64,000 bases of DNA, taken from contig JAWDGP010001967.1 in the NCBI GenBank assembly GCA_033675545.1, positions 5,001-69,000 on the forward strand, given 5' to 3'. This stretch comes from Elysia crispata. Lineage: Eukaryota; Mollusca; Gastropoda; Plakobranchidae. Shown piece after piece: positions 1-62,158 of this stretch (position 1 is the stretch's first letter; each line of letters opens with the position of its first letter). The position numbers were made by a program, and so were the translations under genes. The notes beneath the pieces were generated by a model. That model saw nothing but the letters and a program-made list of their open reading frames with translations, searched no databases and was not told the DNA's origin.

Positions 1-773
1 ATTTTCCCAGTTATGCTGGTCGGAAAGAATTTAAATACATGTACACATGTGGCCTTTTTTCAATTCACAATCTCATATAATTATCAATATTGCTTGATGG
101 AGTGGATACTGCTCAGTTTAAGGGTCCAGACAACGGCTATTACCAGCGTTTGGCAATAAGATGATACTATGGAATAGGAAGTCCTCAAAGAGGCTGACAC
201 TCTCAAAATTTTTATATCTTTTATCTCAGATATTAAGGGATGGTTACTATGTACTCTCATCCCAGAACATAATCTGCATCTCTATGTGTATTGATAGAAT
301 ATTTCCTCCAGATTTATTCACTATGGTCGAGCTGTATCTACGCTGTGGTAACCAAGAATTTTTAGTTCTGATACTGATGATCAAATTTATGAAGATTTTG
401 AATGGTTTTTAATCTCAATAATTAGACTCATATGGAAATGTGTTAAGTTCTCTTGGGGATTGACTGAAGCAGCCCACATACATTCATGCACCAAAATCAT
501 GCACGGAATTTAATCTCTGAACAATTATTTTAAATATCAAGTTCAAAGTTTAAATAATTTATACAAAGTATCACAGGATTGAGATTTCTCTGTTGGTTTC
601 GTTTAACAAACAAAATAACAAGATACATGTACAACACTATAATTTTTTACTTAAAAAATGCCTGTAGGTATAAGTTATAAGATGGTAATATTTAAAAAAT
701 ACAGTGTTGTTTGTTAATGCCACAAATGTGAAGATGGTTTAAATTGTTCCTAATTCCATAGTTACATAAAACA
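1..773. other. Intergenic flank downstream of the NWD-like gene
   Basis: AT-rich sequence with no supportable exon on either strand. The one plus-strand reading frame here (161-412) has no family resemblance and no coding-like base composition. This stretch lies 3' of the minus-strand NWD-like gene. Confidence 0.6.
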
Positions 774-779
774 TTTATT
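774..779 (-). terminator. Poly(A) signal AATAAA of the NWD-like gene
   Basis: On the minus strand AATAAA begins four bases after the TAG stop at 785-783. If it is used, the 3'UTR would be only a few tens of bases. It is the first hexamer after the stop. Confidence 0.5.
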
Positions 780-782
780 TAA

Positions 783-21214
<20,432 letters not shown>

Positions 21215-21450
21215 GTTTCTTTAAGACAAAAAAGAAAGAATCTGTGGGGCTCCTTTCTTGAGATCACCATCACACACCCTTTGCCATCATTGAGTGTAGG
21301 GGAGGCCTGCTCTGGGTGAGCGCTGTCTCGTGGTGCTAACTCTAGTGTAGATTCAAGCTCACATCATGTAATGAAACTTGAGACAGAGAGTGGTGCGGCA
21401 GTTTAAAGATCGAGGTAGACTCATTCATTCTTTATGGTTTTTGCTGCTAC

Positions 21451-21939
<489 letters not shown>

Positions 21940-22021
21940 AATTAATGTTATTATTTCTTTCATTATATTTTTTGTTATCTTACAACTCTAATAAAACGTG
22001 CTCGTTGTAAACTAAGCTTAC

Positions 22022-22064
22022 AAATATGTCTATCTATCTATCTATGTATCTATCTATCTATGTA

Positions 22065-22113
<49 letters not shown>
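22022..22113. repeat. (TATC)n-(TA)n microsatellite
   Basis: TATC tetramers with TATG variants, followed by about 45 bp of TA. Confidence 0.9.
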
Positions 22114-22117
<4 letters not shown>

Positions 22118-23711
22118 TACATGAACGCGCTGATGACATGAAGTTTGTTTATAAAAAAAAAAAAATCACCTTCACGAGCATGTTATAATTAAGATATTAT
22201 TAGTTAAGGAAATTTTCAAATGTTTATTTTTCGACATTATTATACTTGAAAAAACTGGTCTTAAGTGATGAAAGATTGGAAGATATCGAGGTATTAAACA
22301 AGCTGTGTGTATCTTAGTTTCAAAATTCTTGAAAATAATTTCCTGTTTGGCCCTAATGACTTTAAGACTAGAAGGCGATATTTTTTATTCCATTACCATA
22401 ACCTGTTTATAATAACTCTGTTTTTATGAAAGAATCCTTACAGACTCTCTAGGCATCGTCGATGAAAGTAGTTCCGTCAGACGAAGATAATAATAAAAGC
22501 AATAAATTGATTAATTGTGAATACTAATGTAATATTTTTTTTTCTTTTGGACTGCATTGGCAGAGGATGTTTATTAGCGATTTTTAAAGATTTCATTGAG
22601 GTTTACCGTTGGTATAAATTATCACAATTAAAGAGTTGACGTTATGAACAATATCCACTTTTTTGTCTAGTTTTTCTCCACCTAGACATTTTAAAGTTTA
22701 CTGTATCATTAAATTTGAATTTTAAGTGCAAGGAAAATGCATATTCTTCACAAACATAAGTTTATCAATAACGGAAATGTTAGTGTTATTTTTTTTTCAC
22801 CATACCTCAAACCCACAGCATAATCTACTGAGATGTCTGTCCCACATACCTGACGGTTATACAAACACTGTGAATAGTTCAGACTTTTGCTGTGTAGCAA
22901 CACATGAAGAAGCAGTCAGAATGTCGGATTTGCTAGCTGTGACAAAACACACGTGAGAAGTAAACGGAATTTAAAGGTCTAGAAATGACAGACCAGTTAA
23001 CTCAACCTCACTTTTGATTCATCGATCTTTCCACCATGTGACCACGCATAGCTCCCTCTATAGCTACCCATTGCTCTGCCAGCCACCCTACCAGTAATAA
23101 TCCTATATACCCGACCGCCATTAATGGAGTGACGCGTCGCCTATCTGATTAAACTGTTTCCTAGCAACGGAAAGAGCTTGCAGAGCATTGACGTCAGCTG
23201 AAACTATAAATTTTCCTCACTGTGGAACTCGGTTAACGTGCATCGCATTCATTAGTTGGGCAACACAGAACGAAGCGAGCCAAAAGAAGATACAAACAAA
23301 GCTCCTAATGGAGCCTTTGAGCACTTTTCTTTACACCTATTTCGTTTTAATGACACTGGAACTGAATAAATGGGCGGAGCATTTCTTTTAGGTATTTTAC
23401 ATAAAAATCATAGGGCAATGTCGAGATATTTCCCGCCCACGAGAGATAGTTAAGATGATTTATCTGGTTTCCCAAAAAGGGATAACGTTTTTATATATAT
23501 TTTTATATATAATTATAGTTAATCTTTTTATCTGATGGTTCATAGAAAGCTTTAGGCACAGAAAAAGGAGTGAGAGGCCGAAGGATAACAGCAATCAAGA
23601 CCGTTTAATTTTACATAACTATTGAAAGCCAAAACTAAATTTATTCCAATGCGTTAACATAGGATTTAAAATATTTTTTAATGTTTCTACGGAGTGTTTT
23701 GTGCATCCTAA

Positions 23712-23833
<122 letters not shown>

Positions 23834-24409
23834 ATTCATGATATCAAAAGTTGCTCTAAACACTTGTCATCCCATACATCTTACTAATTAGAGACTTTGG
23901 CGATCAGTCTCGTATTTCGTCTACAAACCAAGCTGTGGTGTAAGCAAGCAAACAGTTGGTTTTCTCAAGGAAATCATTATGTGTGGGTCTTTTAAAAGCC
24001 AGGGAGGCCTTACACCTTAACATGGCGCTCGATGGCTTCTCTTAATGATACACTCGAGAAATCTCAGTGCCACAAGTACGAGAAAAGTCAGATGTAACAG
24101 TTGTCCATGTACATTATAGTCAGTAGAATTTACTCCACAACTATTTTTTTTTTCTCTGGGGCGGCACTATGCGAAATTATTCGTATCGACTCTCGCACTC
24201 CGTTGAAACTGATTTAATTTGTGTATTGAACCATCGTCAAATAACTGTATTTTTTGCCGTGGACATAAAGCTACAAAATTTTCAGTGATTCTGATTTTTA
24301 ACCATGATTTCCACTATTTAATTACTACTGAAGTTACAGCAACTACTGTTTTAACCTCTAAAAAGATCACTTCCACCGCCGCCGCTGCTGCTGATGTCCT
24401 ACCACTGCA

Positions 24410-24534
<125 letters not shown>

Positions 24535-25334
24535 CTTAACTACAAACAAGAAACTACCTAACTACAAACAAGAAAGAGAATTATCATTTACATTTGATTG
24601 AGTGTAAACCAATTGAACAAGTTGATGTAAAAATTACGTGTAACATTATTCTTTTTTTAATTATAGGATAAAAAAAAACCGAAACGCTAAACTCTTGGAC
24701 AGAACTATAATTATATAAGTCCAAGGATCCGAAGTGTACTGGGGTGTAAGATAGAATAAAATAACTTAAGGTGTAAACAGTAACCCAACCTGAACTTATA
24801 TGGACAAAGATGACGTAATTAAAAATTACATACAGACGTTTCTACTTAATATTGGCTTCATCAGTAACATTATTCTTTCTTATTATTGCCTTGACTCTTT
24901 GGGATATGTCCAACATAAAGACTCTTTGAAAACTAAGCATCTATTTTAAATAGTTTTTCCAGAAGAAGCTGTGTTCTTTTTAAGCTCCTGGCGATAACAT
25001 TGGAAACTAAAACTCTAGGCTTCCTAAACGATTTTTTTTAGTGATTTAAACCAATTTTCCTTACGCAATCAAGCGCCATCTCCATCTTGCAAATTACGTT
25101 TTTTGACAAAAAAATTCCGTATTGCAAATATTTTAATAGCAAGATGCATATTTTTGTTTGAGCTACAAACTGGAAACTTCAAAGCCGTGCAAAATATATT
25201 CAGAAATATAACACCAAGGTCGGATAAGATATCTTTACCACAAAATGTGATTAATGAACTGTTTCTCCTTTTCCCTCATGATTTGTGTTGCAATCCTTTT
25301 TTTCCCCCTTTTTTTACATTACTCCCTAATGCCT

Positions 25335-25705
25335 TTTTGGAACGTCTAGATCTACATGTAGACTAGCTCTAAATCCACTCCATGTTGTAAACTAAATCTG
25401 GACTAGACCTTTATCTCTACCCATGCCACAGCCTAGATCTAGACTAGGCCATTATCCATCTCATGCTAATTAGATGTAGACTAGATCTTTGTCCCTCCCC
25501 ATGCTATAAAGCAGATCTTGATTAGACCTTTATTCATACGCATATACAAACTAGGTGTAGTCTATCGAAGCACATTTAACAAACTAGATGTAGACTAGAC
25601 TAACCACCCCTATGCTTCAAACTAGATTTAGGCTATATCTTTATCTCCCCCTAGGCTGCAAACAAAATCTAGCCTGATTCTTTATCCACTCCAATGCTAT
25701 GCATG
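25335..25705. repeat. Old diverged tandem repeat, about 55-60 bp per unit
   Basis: Six or so degenerate copies of a unit with the motifs AAACTAGATNTAGACTAG and CTTTATCCNCCCCATGCT. Each repeats the TAGATCTAG-like motif that is scattered elsewhere in the window (for example 53275-53290 and 54185-54245). Confidence 0.7.
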
Positions 25706-25769
25706 TAATTAACATCAGCTGTTTATTATCTTTGTCTCTAGTTTTATTGTTTTATGGCAGATGAATTTC

Positions 25770-25805
25770 CCCCCCCCCCCCTCTCTCTCTCTCTCTCTTT
25801 GACTG

Positions 25806-25863
<58 letters not shown>

Positions 25864-25875
25864 CCCCCCCCCCCC
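25770..25875. repeat. Poly(C) and (TC)n compound tract
   Basis: C runs flank CT/TC tracts (25788-25798 and 25809-25857). Confidence 0.9.
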
Positions 25876-26286
25876 TTCCCTCTTTCTCTCTTTAAATGTT
25901 CCCTTCCACGCCTACAGACGTACACACCAAATGAAATGAACAAAGCTTCTGATCGCTCTTTGCATCATCACTCTTAACTTTCTCTGTCATTTTGGTGTTT
26001 TGCCTACAAACACTCAACCCCTAAATATTGATACGCATTGGACAAATTAATTGTGTGTATGTGAATAACATAGCTTTTTTCTTTTCTTTTCTTTTCTTTC
26101 GTTCTTTTTCTGTAAAGCTATTACCCAAAAGTTTGAACTTGCTACCATGATCTTAACACAACATTGTAAACACTAAGCTTCTAGCTTATAATATTCTCTA
26201 AACCCCGCAATTAAGTTGTTTTCTATATTTAGAGCTAAACGCGCTGGCTGTACCATGTTACCCTCCCCCCCCCCCCCGTGCCCTAG

Positions 26287-34287
<8,001 letters not shown>

Positions 34288-36900
34288 GGACATTTGAATA
34301 CACGGGTGGTACTAACATCAAACTTGATCTTCATCGTTTGGACTAAATGAAGAAGCCGGTGACATTTTCAGAAAAATAGAACGAACCATCATGACATTGG
34401 TCTGCGGGCTTATTAAAACTACGAATTAATCATGATATCTTGGCCTGCGTCATTTTATTTATTCTTTTTTTTTTACAGAATTACGCACAGTTCTGCCACC
34501 TATTGAAGCACACATAACAGTTATTCGATAATTTGCCGATTTTAAGACGGTCATTTTTTTCATATTTGCCCTTCGAACCTTTGAAGCTAGGCGAAATTTA
34601 CTAAACGTTCGATAATTTTACTATACTGTATTAACTCCACAGGCGATATGGCTCTCGGCTGGCCGATACAGTCGGCCATAATAAGTCGACATTATTTTTT
34701 TTTCCTCATGAATGCGTCCAAACTTTGGACAATGAAATTGGAAAAATTGAGGTTGATCACGACCCTAGAATCTACGAATACCAAGGGTGTGTTAATTAAA
34801 TAGGTAAAGAAAAAATTACCTTTTATTTTCAAAAAATATTCATTATTGCAGAGCTAGTCAATAACGCAAGTTCTTCGTATAATTTCATTCGTTTCGTCTT
34901 TGCAAATAACGAAATTATTGTAGGTTCTCATTTTATCTCTTGTAGAAGCAGTAAGGTAATAAGACCTCTAAACAACTCCCTACTGAACCAGCGAGATTTT
35001 ATACCCACAGATCAGTGAAAGGTTTGGGATCATTTCAAGCCAATTGAAGCTTTTTGTGACCCTTGGATCAAACAATAAACACCCTGGTCATATGTTTAAT
35101 TCAGCACAACTCGGAACAAGAATCATCGTACCAAATGCAGAATATTCCACGTTTCTAGCATTAATTCAACACACACACACACACGTAGGCTATATAGGTT
35201 TATGCCATTAGCCGATTTGACTTCATTTTATTAGCTTTAGATGACGACAGATTAACGAATCACCGAGTTCTCTTGTCTACTTGGTTTTCACTTCTACTTT
35301 TTGAAAAATGAACGGGTTCTTCAAGTAAATTTTATCATTTTCAAAAATGTTTAGAACAAAAAAGCAGTTAAAAATAAGTTTGAAAAAAATTTTTTTAGAA
35401 ATGATTGGCAAGAAAAACAAAAGAAAGATTTAAGTACTAGATCTCCAATTAAGAAGATGAATCGAAATTTTGAATATACGTTGGAGACAGGTGTAGATGT
35501 CCATTTTACAACTTTTGACTAGAAAAATACAAGCAAAAATGGAGAAAATAGACTTTCAAGTTGGTGACCGGATCTACAGCACTAAACTGAAAGGCTGGCT
35601 TCGAACAAAAAGCTCTTCGAAGTAGAACTGTCGGTGACATTAATGTCCTAACCATCTTTCTACATTAGTTTGTTTTGTATATCATTTTATGTCGTTTCCA
35701 TCTTTTTACTTTCGTTGGTTCTGTATATCAATTATGTCGTAGCCATATTTCTACTTTGCTTAGTTCTGTAGATCACTTATGTTCTTCCCGCTTTCGTTAG
35801 TTCTGCCTACTATCATTTATATCGTACCCATCTTTCTTATTTGGTTGGTTCTATTAATTATTTGTCATATCCGTCTTTCGCCACTGGTTCGTTCTGTATA
35901 TCATTTACGTCTTCCCCATCTTTTTACTTCCGTTGGTTCCGTCTAACACCATTTATGTCGTACATGTTCCTACTTTCTTCTTTCTTCAGTTCTGTATATC
36001 GTTTATGCTGTACCCATCTTTCAACTTTCCTCAGTTTTGTATATCATTTATGCTGTACCCATCTTTCAACTTTCCTCAGTTTTGTATATCATTTATGCTG
36101 TACCCATCTTTCGACTTTCCTCAGTTCTGTATATCATTTATGCTGCACCCATCTTTCGACTTTCCTCAGTTCTGTATATCATCTTATTTAGAACCATCTT
36201 TCTACTTTGGTTGGTTCTGCCTAATATTATTAATGTCGTACCCATTTTTCTAAAATTCTATTTTGCTAGTGCTTGGTTTTGTATATCATTTATGTTGTAC
36301 CTATCTTCCTATTTTCGTTGGTTCTGTCTAATATCATTTATATTGTACACATCCTTTCATTGGTTCTATCTAATAATAATATCACTTAAGTCGTAAGCAT
36401 CTTCCAACGCTCGTTTATTATTATGATATATGAACCTTTCAACAGAATGACGTTCAAAAATAGATATGAAGGCTCTAAACAGATATGTAACCATTTCCTT
36501 TGTGAAAGTCTAAATTTTGTCAGTGCTTTGTTAATATCCAGAAAGTAAAAAAAAAAAAAACCACATTTCAACATTGTGGTACATGTAGTACGAAAAAATA
36601 GTTGATCAAGTTTAGTTCTTGCCCTAAGCCTTAAATTGTTGGAGAGCAGTATTCAATGAAATGTTTGTATTCCTAAATTATGAGTCTTTCACATCTGGAA
36701 TCGCTAAAGCAGAAACAGCGCTTCAGGATTGTCTATATCAAGGGTACTTTTCATACTCACAGCCGCAAGAGCTCTTGATGAAACACACAATAAACTGCCC
36801 TTCAAATATTAGTTAAAAAAAGGTAAGAAAACAAAACAAGTGAATATCTCGAGTTCAATCAAACTGCAGAATAATCTGGAGGTTAAAAACTGAAAATGCA
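34288..36900. other. Gene-free spacer
   Basis: AT-rich sequence with no supportable exon. It holds a diverged tandem repeat (35640-36400, listed separately) and a short (AC)n tract near 35170. Confidence 0.6.
35640..36405. repeat. Diverged tandem repeat; 45-bp core at 36004-36190
   Basis: Units of the type CCCATCTTTCAACTTTCCTC then TCTGTATATCATTTATG. Four close copies spaced 45 bp lie at about 36009-36180, with older copies of variable length on both sides. The plus frame reads as repeated Phe/Cys/Tyr-rich peptide but is a repeat artefact. Confidence 0.85.
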
Positions 36901-38814
36901 GAGATAGAAATGACGTAAACTCTCACTATGAAAGATTCAGTGATAAAACTAAATGGATAAATGTCACTGAGCTAGATACTCTAATCACCACATACTTTCA
37001 GAGCTTTAGAGCTAGTTCTGTAATTATTTAATGTTCTGTTTAAAGACTTTGCAAAACAAATAACATAAAATATTTTTTACAATTGGACACATCTTTAATT
37101 CATGAAAAAACAATGAGGTTTATGAAAGACAACCTTAGCAAAACTAAACTTTGAATAAAAATACATGTTTACAATTTACATTTATGCCTGTCGCTCTAAA
37201 TAAAACATTATCATCTTAATCTTATATACAAAAATAATTAAAGTGCCTTTCCGTTCATATAAAGTCAACCTACTTCCATACAACTTTATATTATAACCAT
37301 TGAACTTATATCATTAAAAAAAATTAACTAGACAAATAGGAACAAATACTTGAAACAGATTATCTTGGCACACAAGAACAAGAACATGTCATTCATATTA
37401 CTCTAACTGTGCATTTTGGGAAATTTACTACCACATTTTTTGCCCTTAACGTTGCATGAAACCTACAATGTCAATTCACATCTCCATTGTTTTAGCTGCA
37501 AGATAGAGATTCAGTTTTAGATAGAAGCTTGCAATGCAAGGGCTGCTAGCCTCAAACAAAACAAACAAACAAACAACTAAATACTAATGTACATAAGAGT
37601 TTAAAAGAACTTTCCTGAAGTATCTAAAGTGAAAACCTTTTATCATTAAAATGTTTAAAGCTGTGGAGGTGAGCACGGATACTGCTATGAAAAGACATAT
37701 TGAGTGGCTTGTGTCCTTTTCACTAGTGTAACATTTAGTGAGAGTTATACAAGTTACACACCAAACATTTCAGTCAATCAGGAATGACAACATGATAGCA
37801 ATACGAGTGAACTTTTATTTTACTGGATCATAATAATGGTTAAAGGACATGTTGTATTGTAAAATGCCTTACATTGTATAAGCTGGTCATGTTCCCCATT
37901 ACCTCCACTTTATTTATTTAGTCATTTGTCACTATTGCTCCAAACTCATTTGAAACTGAAAAAAATACAATTCAAATATCCTGTGCATCTCGTGTTAAAT
38001 ATTAAAAAAAAAGGGAAAATTGGCTGTAGATTCTCAAACATATCATACCTATAAAATTTCTCAGCAAGGATGTCAACCTCTTCACAATAAATCAATATAA
38101 TTGAGAATAAAATTTAGTACGAATGCCCTCCTGTCATGCTAATATTATAAGCTATTTAATTCTGCTGCCGTGAAGTTTTTGGGGAAAACCCCAATATGAA
38201 CGACCTTAAGCTAGGCAATAAAAAAAATCGGAGAAGTTCAAATTGCTGCATGCATGATCTCCAAGCCCTTGCCTACATCTTTTGTTTTCTTTACAGCTAA
38301 ATACCAAAACATGTCCTTCATTTTAGTCCTGAGGTTAAAAAAAAATTAGTTCAATAATGATATTAAGAATAACATCAGATAATATTTTGGGGTAGGAACA
38401 AAATTGGAATAAATAAGTTTCCCACACACTTCTTCGTGCATCCCTCCATTCTTCTTTTTCTCTCCCACCATGTTACAAGAGAAACAATTATATTTCTAGT
38501 TGTGTTCATAATATACATATAGTTCCCTATGCCAGATGTTTGAAACGATTTTAATAACCGTACAAAGCCCATATCATCTGTGTTTTTAATTCATTTCAGT
38601 AGCAAAGGTTTTTTCTGTGCACTCTTTATCCACAAAAATACTTAACTTGTCACAATTAGACAACACTGAAGGAAGGTGTAGGAAATCTTAACACACACAC
38701 CCACAAACATGCACTCACACCCAGACACAAGCACCAACCAGATCATAATTGCAATTGCTTCTAATTAACTTTTTTCTTCTTCTTTTTTTTTTAAAAAGAT
38801 TTTTGCCTTTGTTA
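36900..38814 (-). other. Probable AFG3L2 3'UTR and 3' flank
   Basis: AT-rich sequence almost free of microsatellites follows the AFG3L2 stop codon. On the minus strand the first clear AATAAA cluster after the stop is near 37909-37920 (plus-strand TTTATTTATTTA), about 900 nt downstream. Another candidate lies near 37812-37819. The true end is not fixed by sequence alone. Confidence 0.4.
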
Positions 38815-53720
<14,906 letters not shown>

Positions 53721-54312
53721 TGCTTCAACCTTTCTACAGGTCAGCAGGCTTTTACTTTCTTAAGGTCCGTTCTGTTGCTACTTTGGAGAATCTCTAAACA
53801 CGATAGCTAGCTTTAGTATATATATAAGTTATAACATCAAATCGAAAGCAGTTTACAAGGTTGTTTGAGTGTTGCGTTAGCCAAGGGATGAGTTTGCATG
53901 AATCGTCTCCCTTTGACCCTTACAAAACACTTCTTAGGTAATCTTAAAACTTGGATGGAGTTAACCACGAAATAACGACAATGTAATTTTCAAGTGTTGT
54001 CGACTGCTAGATCTTATCACCTTTCAGGGAAGTTCAACTTCCTAACACAACTCCTGGTATTCATTGCTAGACCTGACGAATGGATGAATCTCAATGTTAA
54101 TTAATACTCATGCGTAATGCATCAATTTGAGATTAAAAACAAATCTGTAGACTAAGGCTTTGACTTCCACTTAGCTAGATTAGATTCTAGATCTAGATTT
54201 AGGATCTTAAAATGTGTCCAGAGCTAATCAATCTAGATCTAGATCTTAATCGAGATATCCAATAGGCTACATATACATCCAAGGAATACGGTTAGCTGCT
54301 CATGAATTGAAA
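53721..54312. promoter_or_regulatory. Putative bidirectional promoter between AFG3L2 and CYBA
   Basis: The start codons of AFG3L2 (53720, minus) and CYBA (54313, plus) are 592 bp apart and point away from each other, so both promoters and 5'UTRs must fit here unless non-coding first exons lie elsewhere. The segment has several TAGATCTAG-type motifs (54180-54245) and no tandem array, unlike most other spacers in the window. Transcription starts are not visible from sequence. Confidence 0.55.
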
Positions 54313-59915
<5,603 letters not shown>

Positions 59916-60319
59916 TTTAGATTGTCCCATTTTAGCCATCTGTCTTCCAGTTTTGGTTTTCCTTTCATACTTTTTATGACTAGTATCTTGTGGTTACTTA
60001 CTGGTGGTAAAGTAGACATGAATGTGGCAATTCATAAACATGTAATGAAAAGGTCCCTGATATGCAGCCTTCATGTTAACATGTTCGTAAGTCTAAGACC
60101 GCACCATCTTACTGTTGTTAAATATTCATAGATGCAAAAATATAAAATTTGTTGTTTATTTTATTCACATGTATGTATTTTTTTTTCTTATCGTGAGGAA
60201 AAATTATCAGGTATTAACAGTAAAATTTTGGATTCACAACATTTTTGAGGGTGTTTCTCTGTTATTACCTGATATGATTGACATGGAATAGAGCATGTTT
60301 TATCTTTTATAATATATAT

Positions 60320-61430
60320 GGCAGCAATTTAAACTGAAATGCACATAATACGCACTAATATTTTAAATTACCTGCACTCTGCCGTTACTTGTAAAAATAA
60401 ATTCCTTTGTTTTTACAGATTGCATGAACTCTTATTAGTGATACAAATAGATTTTTAAAATTTTTTGATAATTTAAAAGCCTTTTTAACGCAGGTCTACA
60501 ATGTGTGATATATAAGAAAGGGTGCATGCACATCATTTTATTGTTTGCAGTCTACTCTTAATGATAAGAGACGTTTAAAACCTTTTACTTGTTGACTGTC
60601 ATGATTTTAAAGTTATGTAATTAAAATGACTGGCTGTCTTCCTTTCTTTTGTTTCTTTTTTTGGCCAATAAACAACTCCCAAGTTAGCTGCACTAGTTAA
60701 GGCATGAAATTTCTTTACTTTGAGTTGGAAGTGCTTGGAGATTTGGAGACAAAATCTTATTCTTGGAAAATGCAGAAATGTTCAGCTTGGTGAAATGTGG
60801 TGCAAAATTTTCTTTAAAACTTTTTAGCAGAGCCAATCAGGTGATTGAAAAAAAAATTAAATATTTTCATATCATTTTACTTACAAAAGATCTAGCTCAA
60901 CTAATTGTTTGAAATATTGAAGTTGTATACATATATTAACATTATACTGAGATGCACGTAATAAGCATAATTATTTTTAATTATGTGCACTTAGATTGCA
61001 AAAATAAAGTCTGTTTCTTTATTATTATTTTTTTAAATTAGAAACTAAAGCCTTTTTAAAATACTCAACACAGGTCTACAATGTGTAATATTTAAGGAAG
61101 TGTGCATGGATATAGCATTTAATTATTTAGAGTTTTATTTTTTAAGAGTCATTTAAGGGTTCTCTGTCATGATTTTAAAATTCTATAAAAGACTGGTTGT
61201 CTTCCTTTCTTTTCGTTTTTTATAAAAAGATATTAGAATTGTCATAGCAAAGGTGTTTCATGGCAAATAAAGAACTCCCAAATAAGCTGCATTAATCAAG
61301 GCATGAAAAAGCTTTACTTTCACTTGCAAGTCCAGTGAGAATCAGAGAATGGAAAACGCATGAGAGTTCAGCTGACAATGACAAAACTTTGTGCAAACTT
61401 TTCTCAAAACTTTTTAGTAGAGCCAAATGT
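60320..61430 (+). repeat. Diverged tandem duplication of the CYBA 3' region (about 600 bp per copy)
   Basis: Two copies share many ordered blocks: TGCACATAATACGCA (60340) versus TGCACGTAATAAGCA (60953); CAGGTCTACAATGTGT (60491 and 61071); GTCTTCCTTTCTTTT (about 60637 and 61199); AACTCCCAA followed by AGCTGCA (60674 and 61273); CTTTTTAG followed by AGAGCCAA (about 60820 and 61410). Offsets range from 580 to 613 because of small indels. It lies just 3' of CYBA and probably within its transcribed 3' region. Confidence 0.85.
60396..60401 (+). terminator. Candidate CYBA poly(A) signal AATAAA
   Basis: First AATAAA hexamer after the CYBA stop that lies in the duplicated 3' region, about 480 nt downstream. 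Further hexamers follow at 60667-60672, 61003-61008 and 61266-61271. The four form two pairs, one pair per duplicate copy. Confidence 0.45.
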
Positions 61431-61686
61431 TTTTTTAACCATGAAAATATTTTTTTACATCATATTAAATATGAAAGATCTAACCCCTTAAACTAAAAGT
61501 GGAGCTCAACTAGTTGTTAAAACATTCTGGCTGTTGATGTACGCAATTTATTTTGCTGTTAAAGCTTTTTTTTTTATTCTTGATAAATAATCATTTTCGT
61601 GAATTACACCATGCTTTTTATTATATATTTTATTAACGCATAAAATTCTACAAACTTTGCTTCTTCAAAAGTTTATGTTTATATTA

Positions 61687-62156
61687 CAGTTGGGTCCGGT
61701 TATTTCGAAGTCATTGGGATAGAAAAAGGACTTCAAATTATCCAAAATTCAAATTATCAGGATACACAGAGTAAAATTAAAATGATGATGGGTGAGAAAT
61801 GTCATACTAGTGTGTGCGGGGTGCTATGACGATACGTCACCTGATCCCTGGACCTAACCCCTTTCCCTTTCCTTCTCTTAGCCTTATTGCCTGCAACACA
61901 CACATACACACACAAGAATTGCTTGCCGCATGGAGTATAGCACTTTATGTACTTTGTTTTACAAGCCAAGAAAAGTGCTTTCAGAATCGAAAAATCATGC
62001 CAAAATAGCTTCAAATGAACCAAATCCTTTTTTGAAAATTCGAACTAACCAATATTTCTAGTAAAGCTTAAAGAGAGAAATATTCAGTAAAGTAAAACGA
62101 CTTCGAAATATCCAAGAATTTAAACTATCCTGATTCAAATTATTTGGACTCGACTG
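61687..62156. mobile_element. pogo/Tigger-like MITE (470 bp)
   Basis: TA dinucleotides flank both ends (61685-61686 and 62157-62158). The left end reads CAGTTGGGTCCGGTTATTTC, and the reverse complement of the right end reads CAGTCGAGTCCAAATAATTT, forming a terminal inverted repeat. The subterminal parts repeat TTCGAAnTATCC-like motifs in both orientations (61705-61760 and 62090-62150). There is no transposase, so it is a non-autonomous element or remnant. Confidence 0.75.
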
Positions 62157-62158
62157 TA

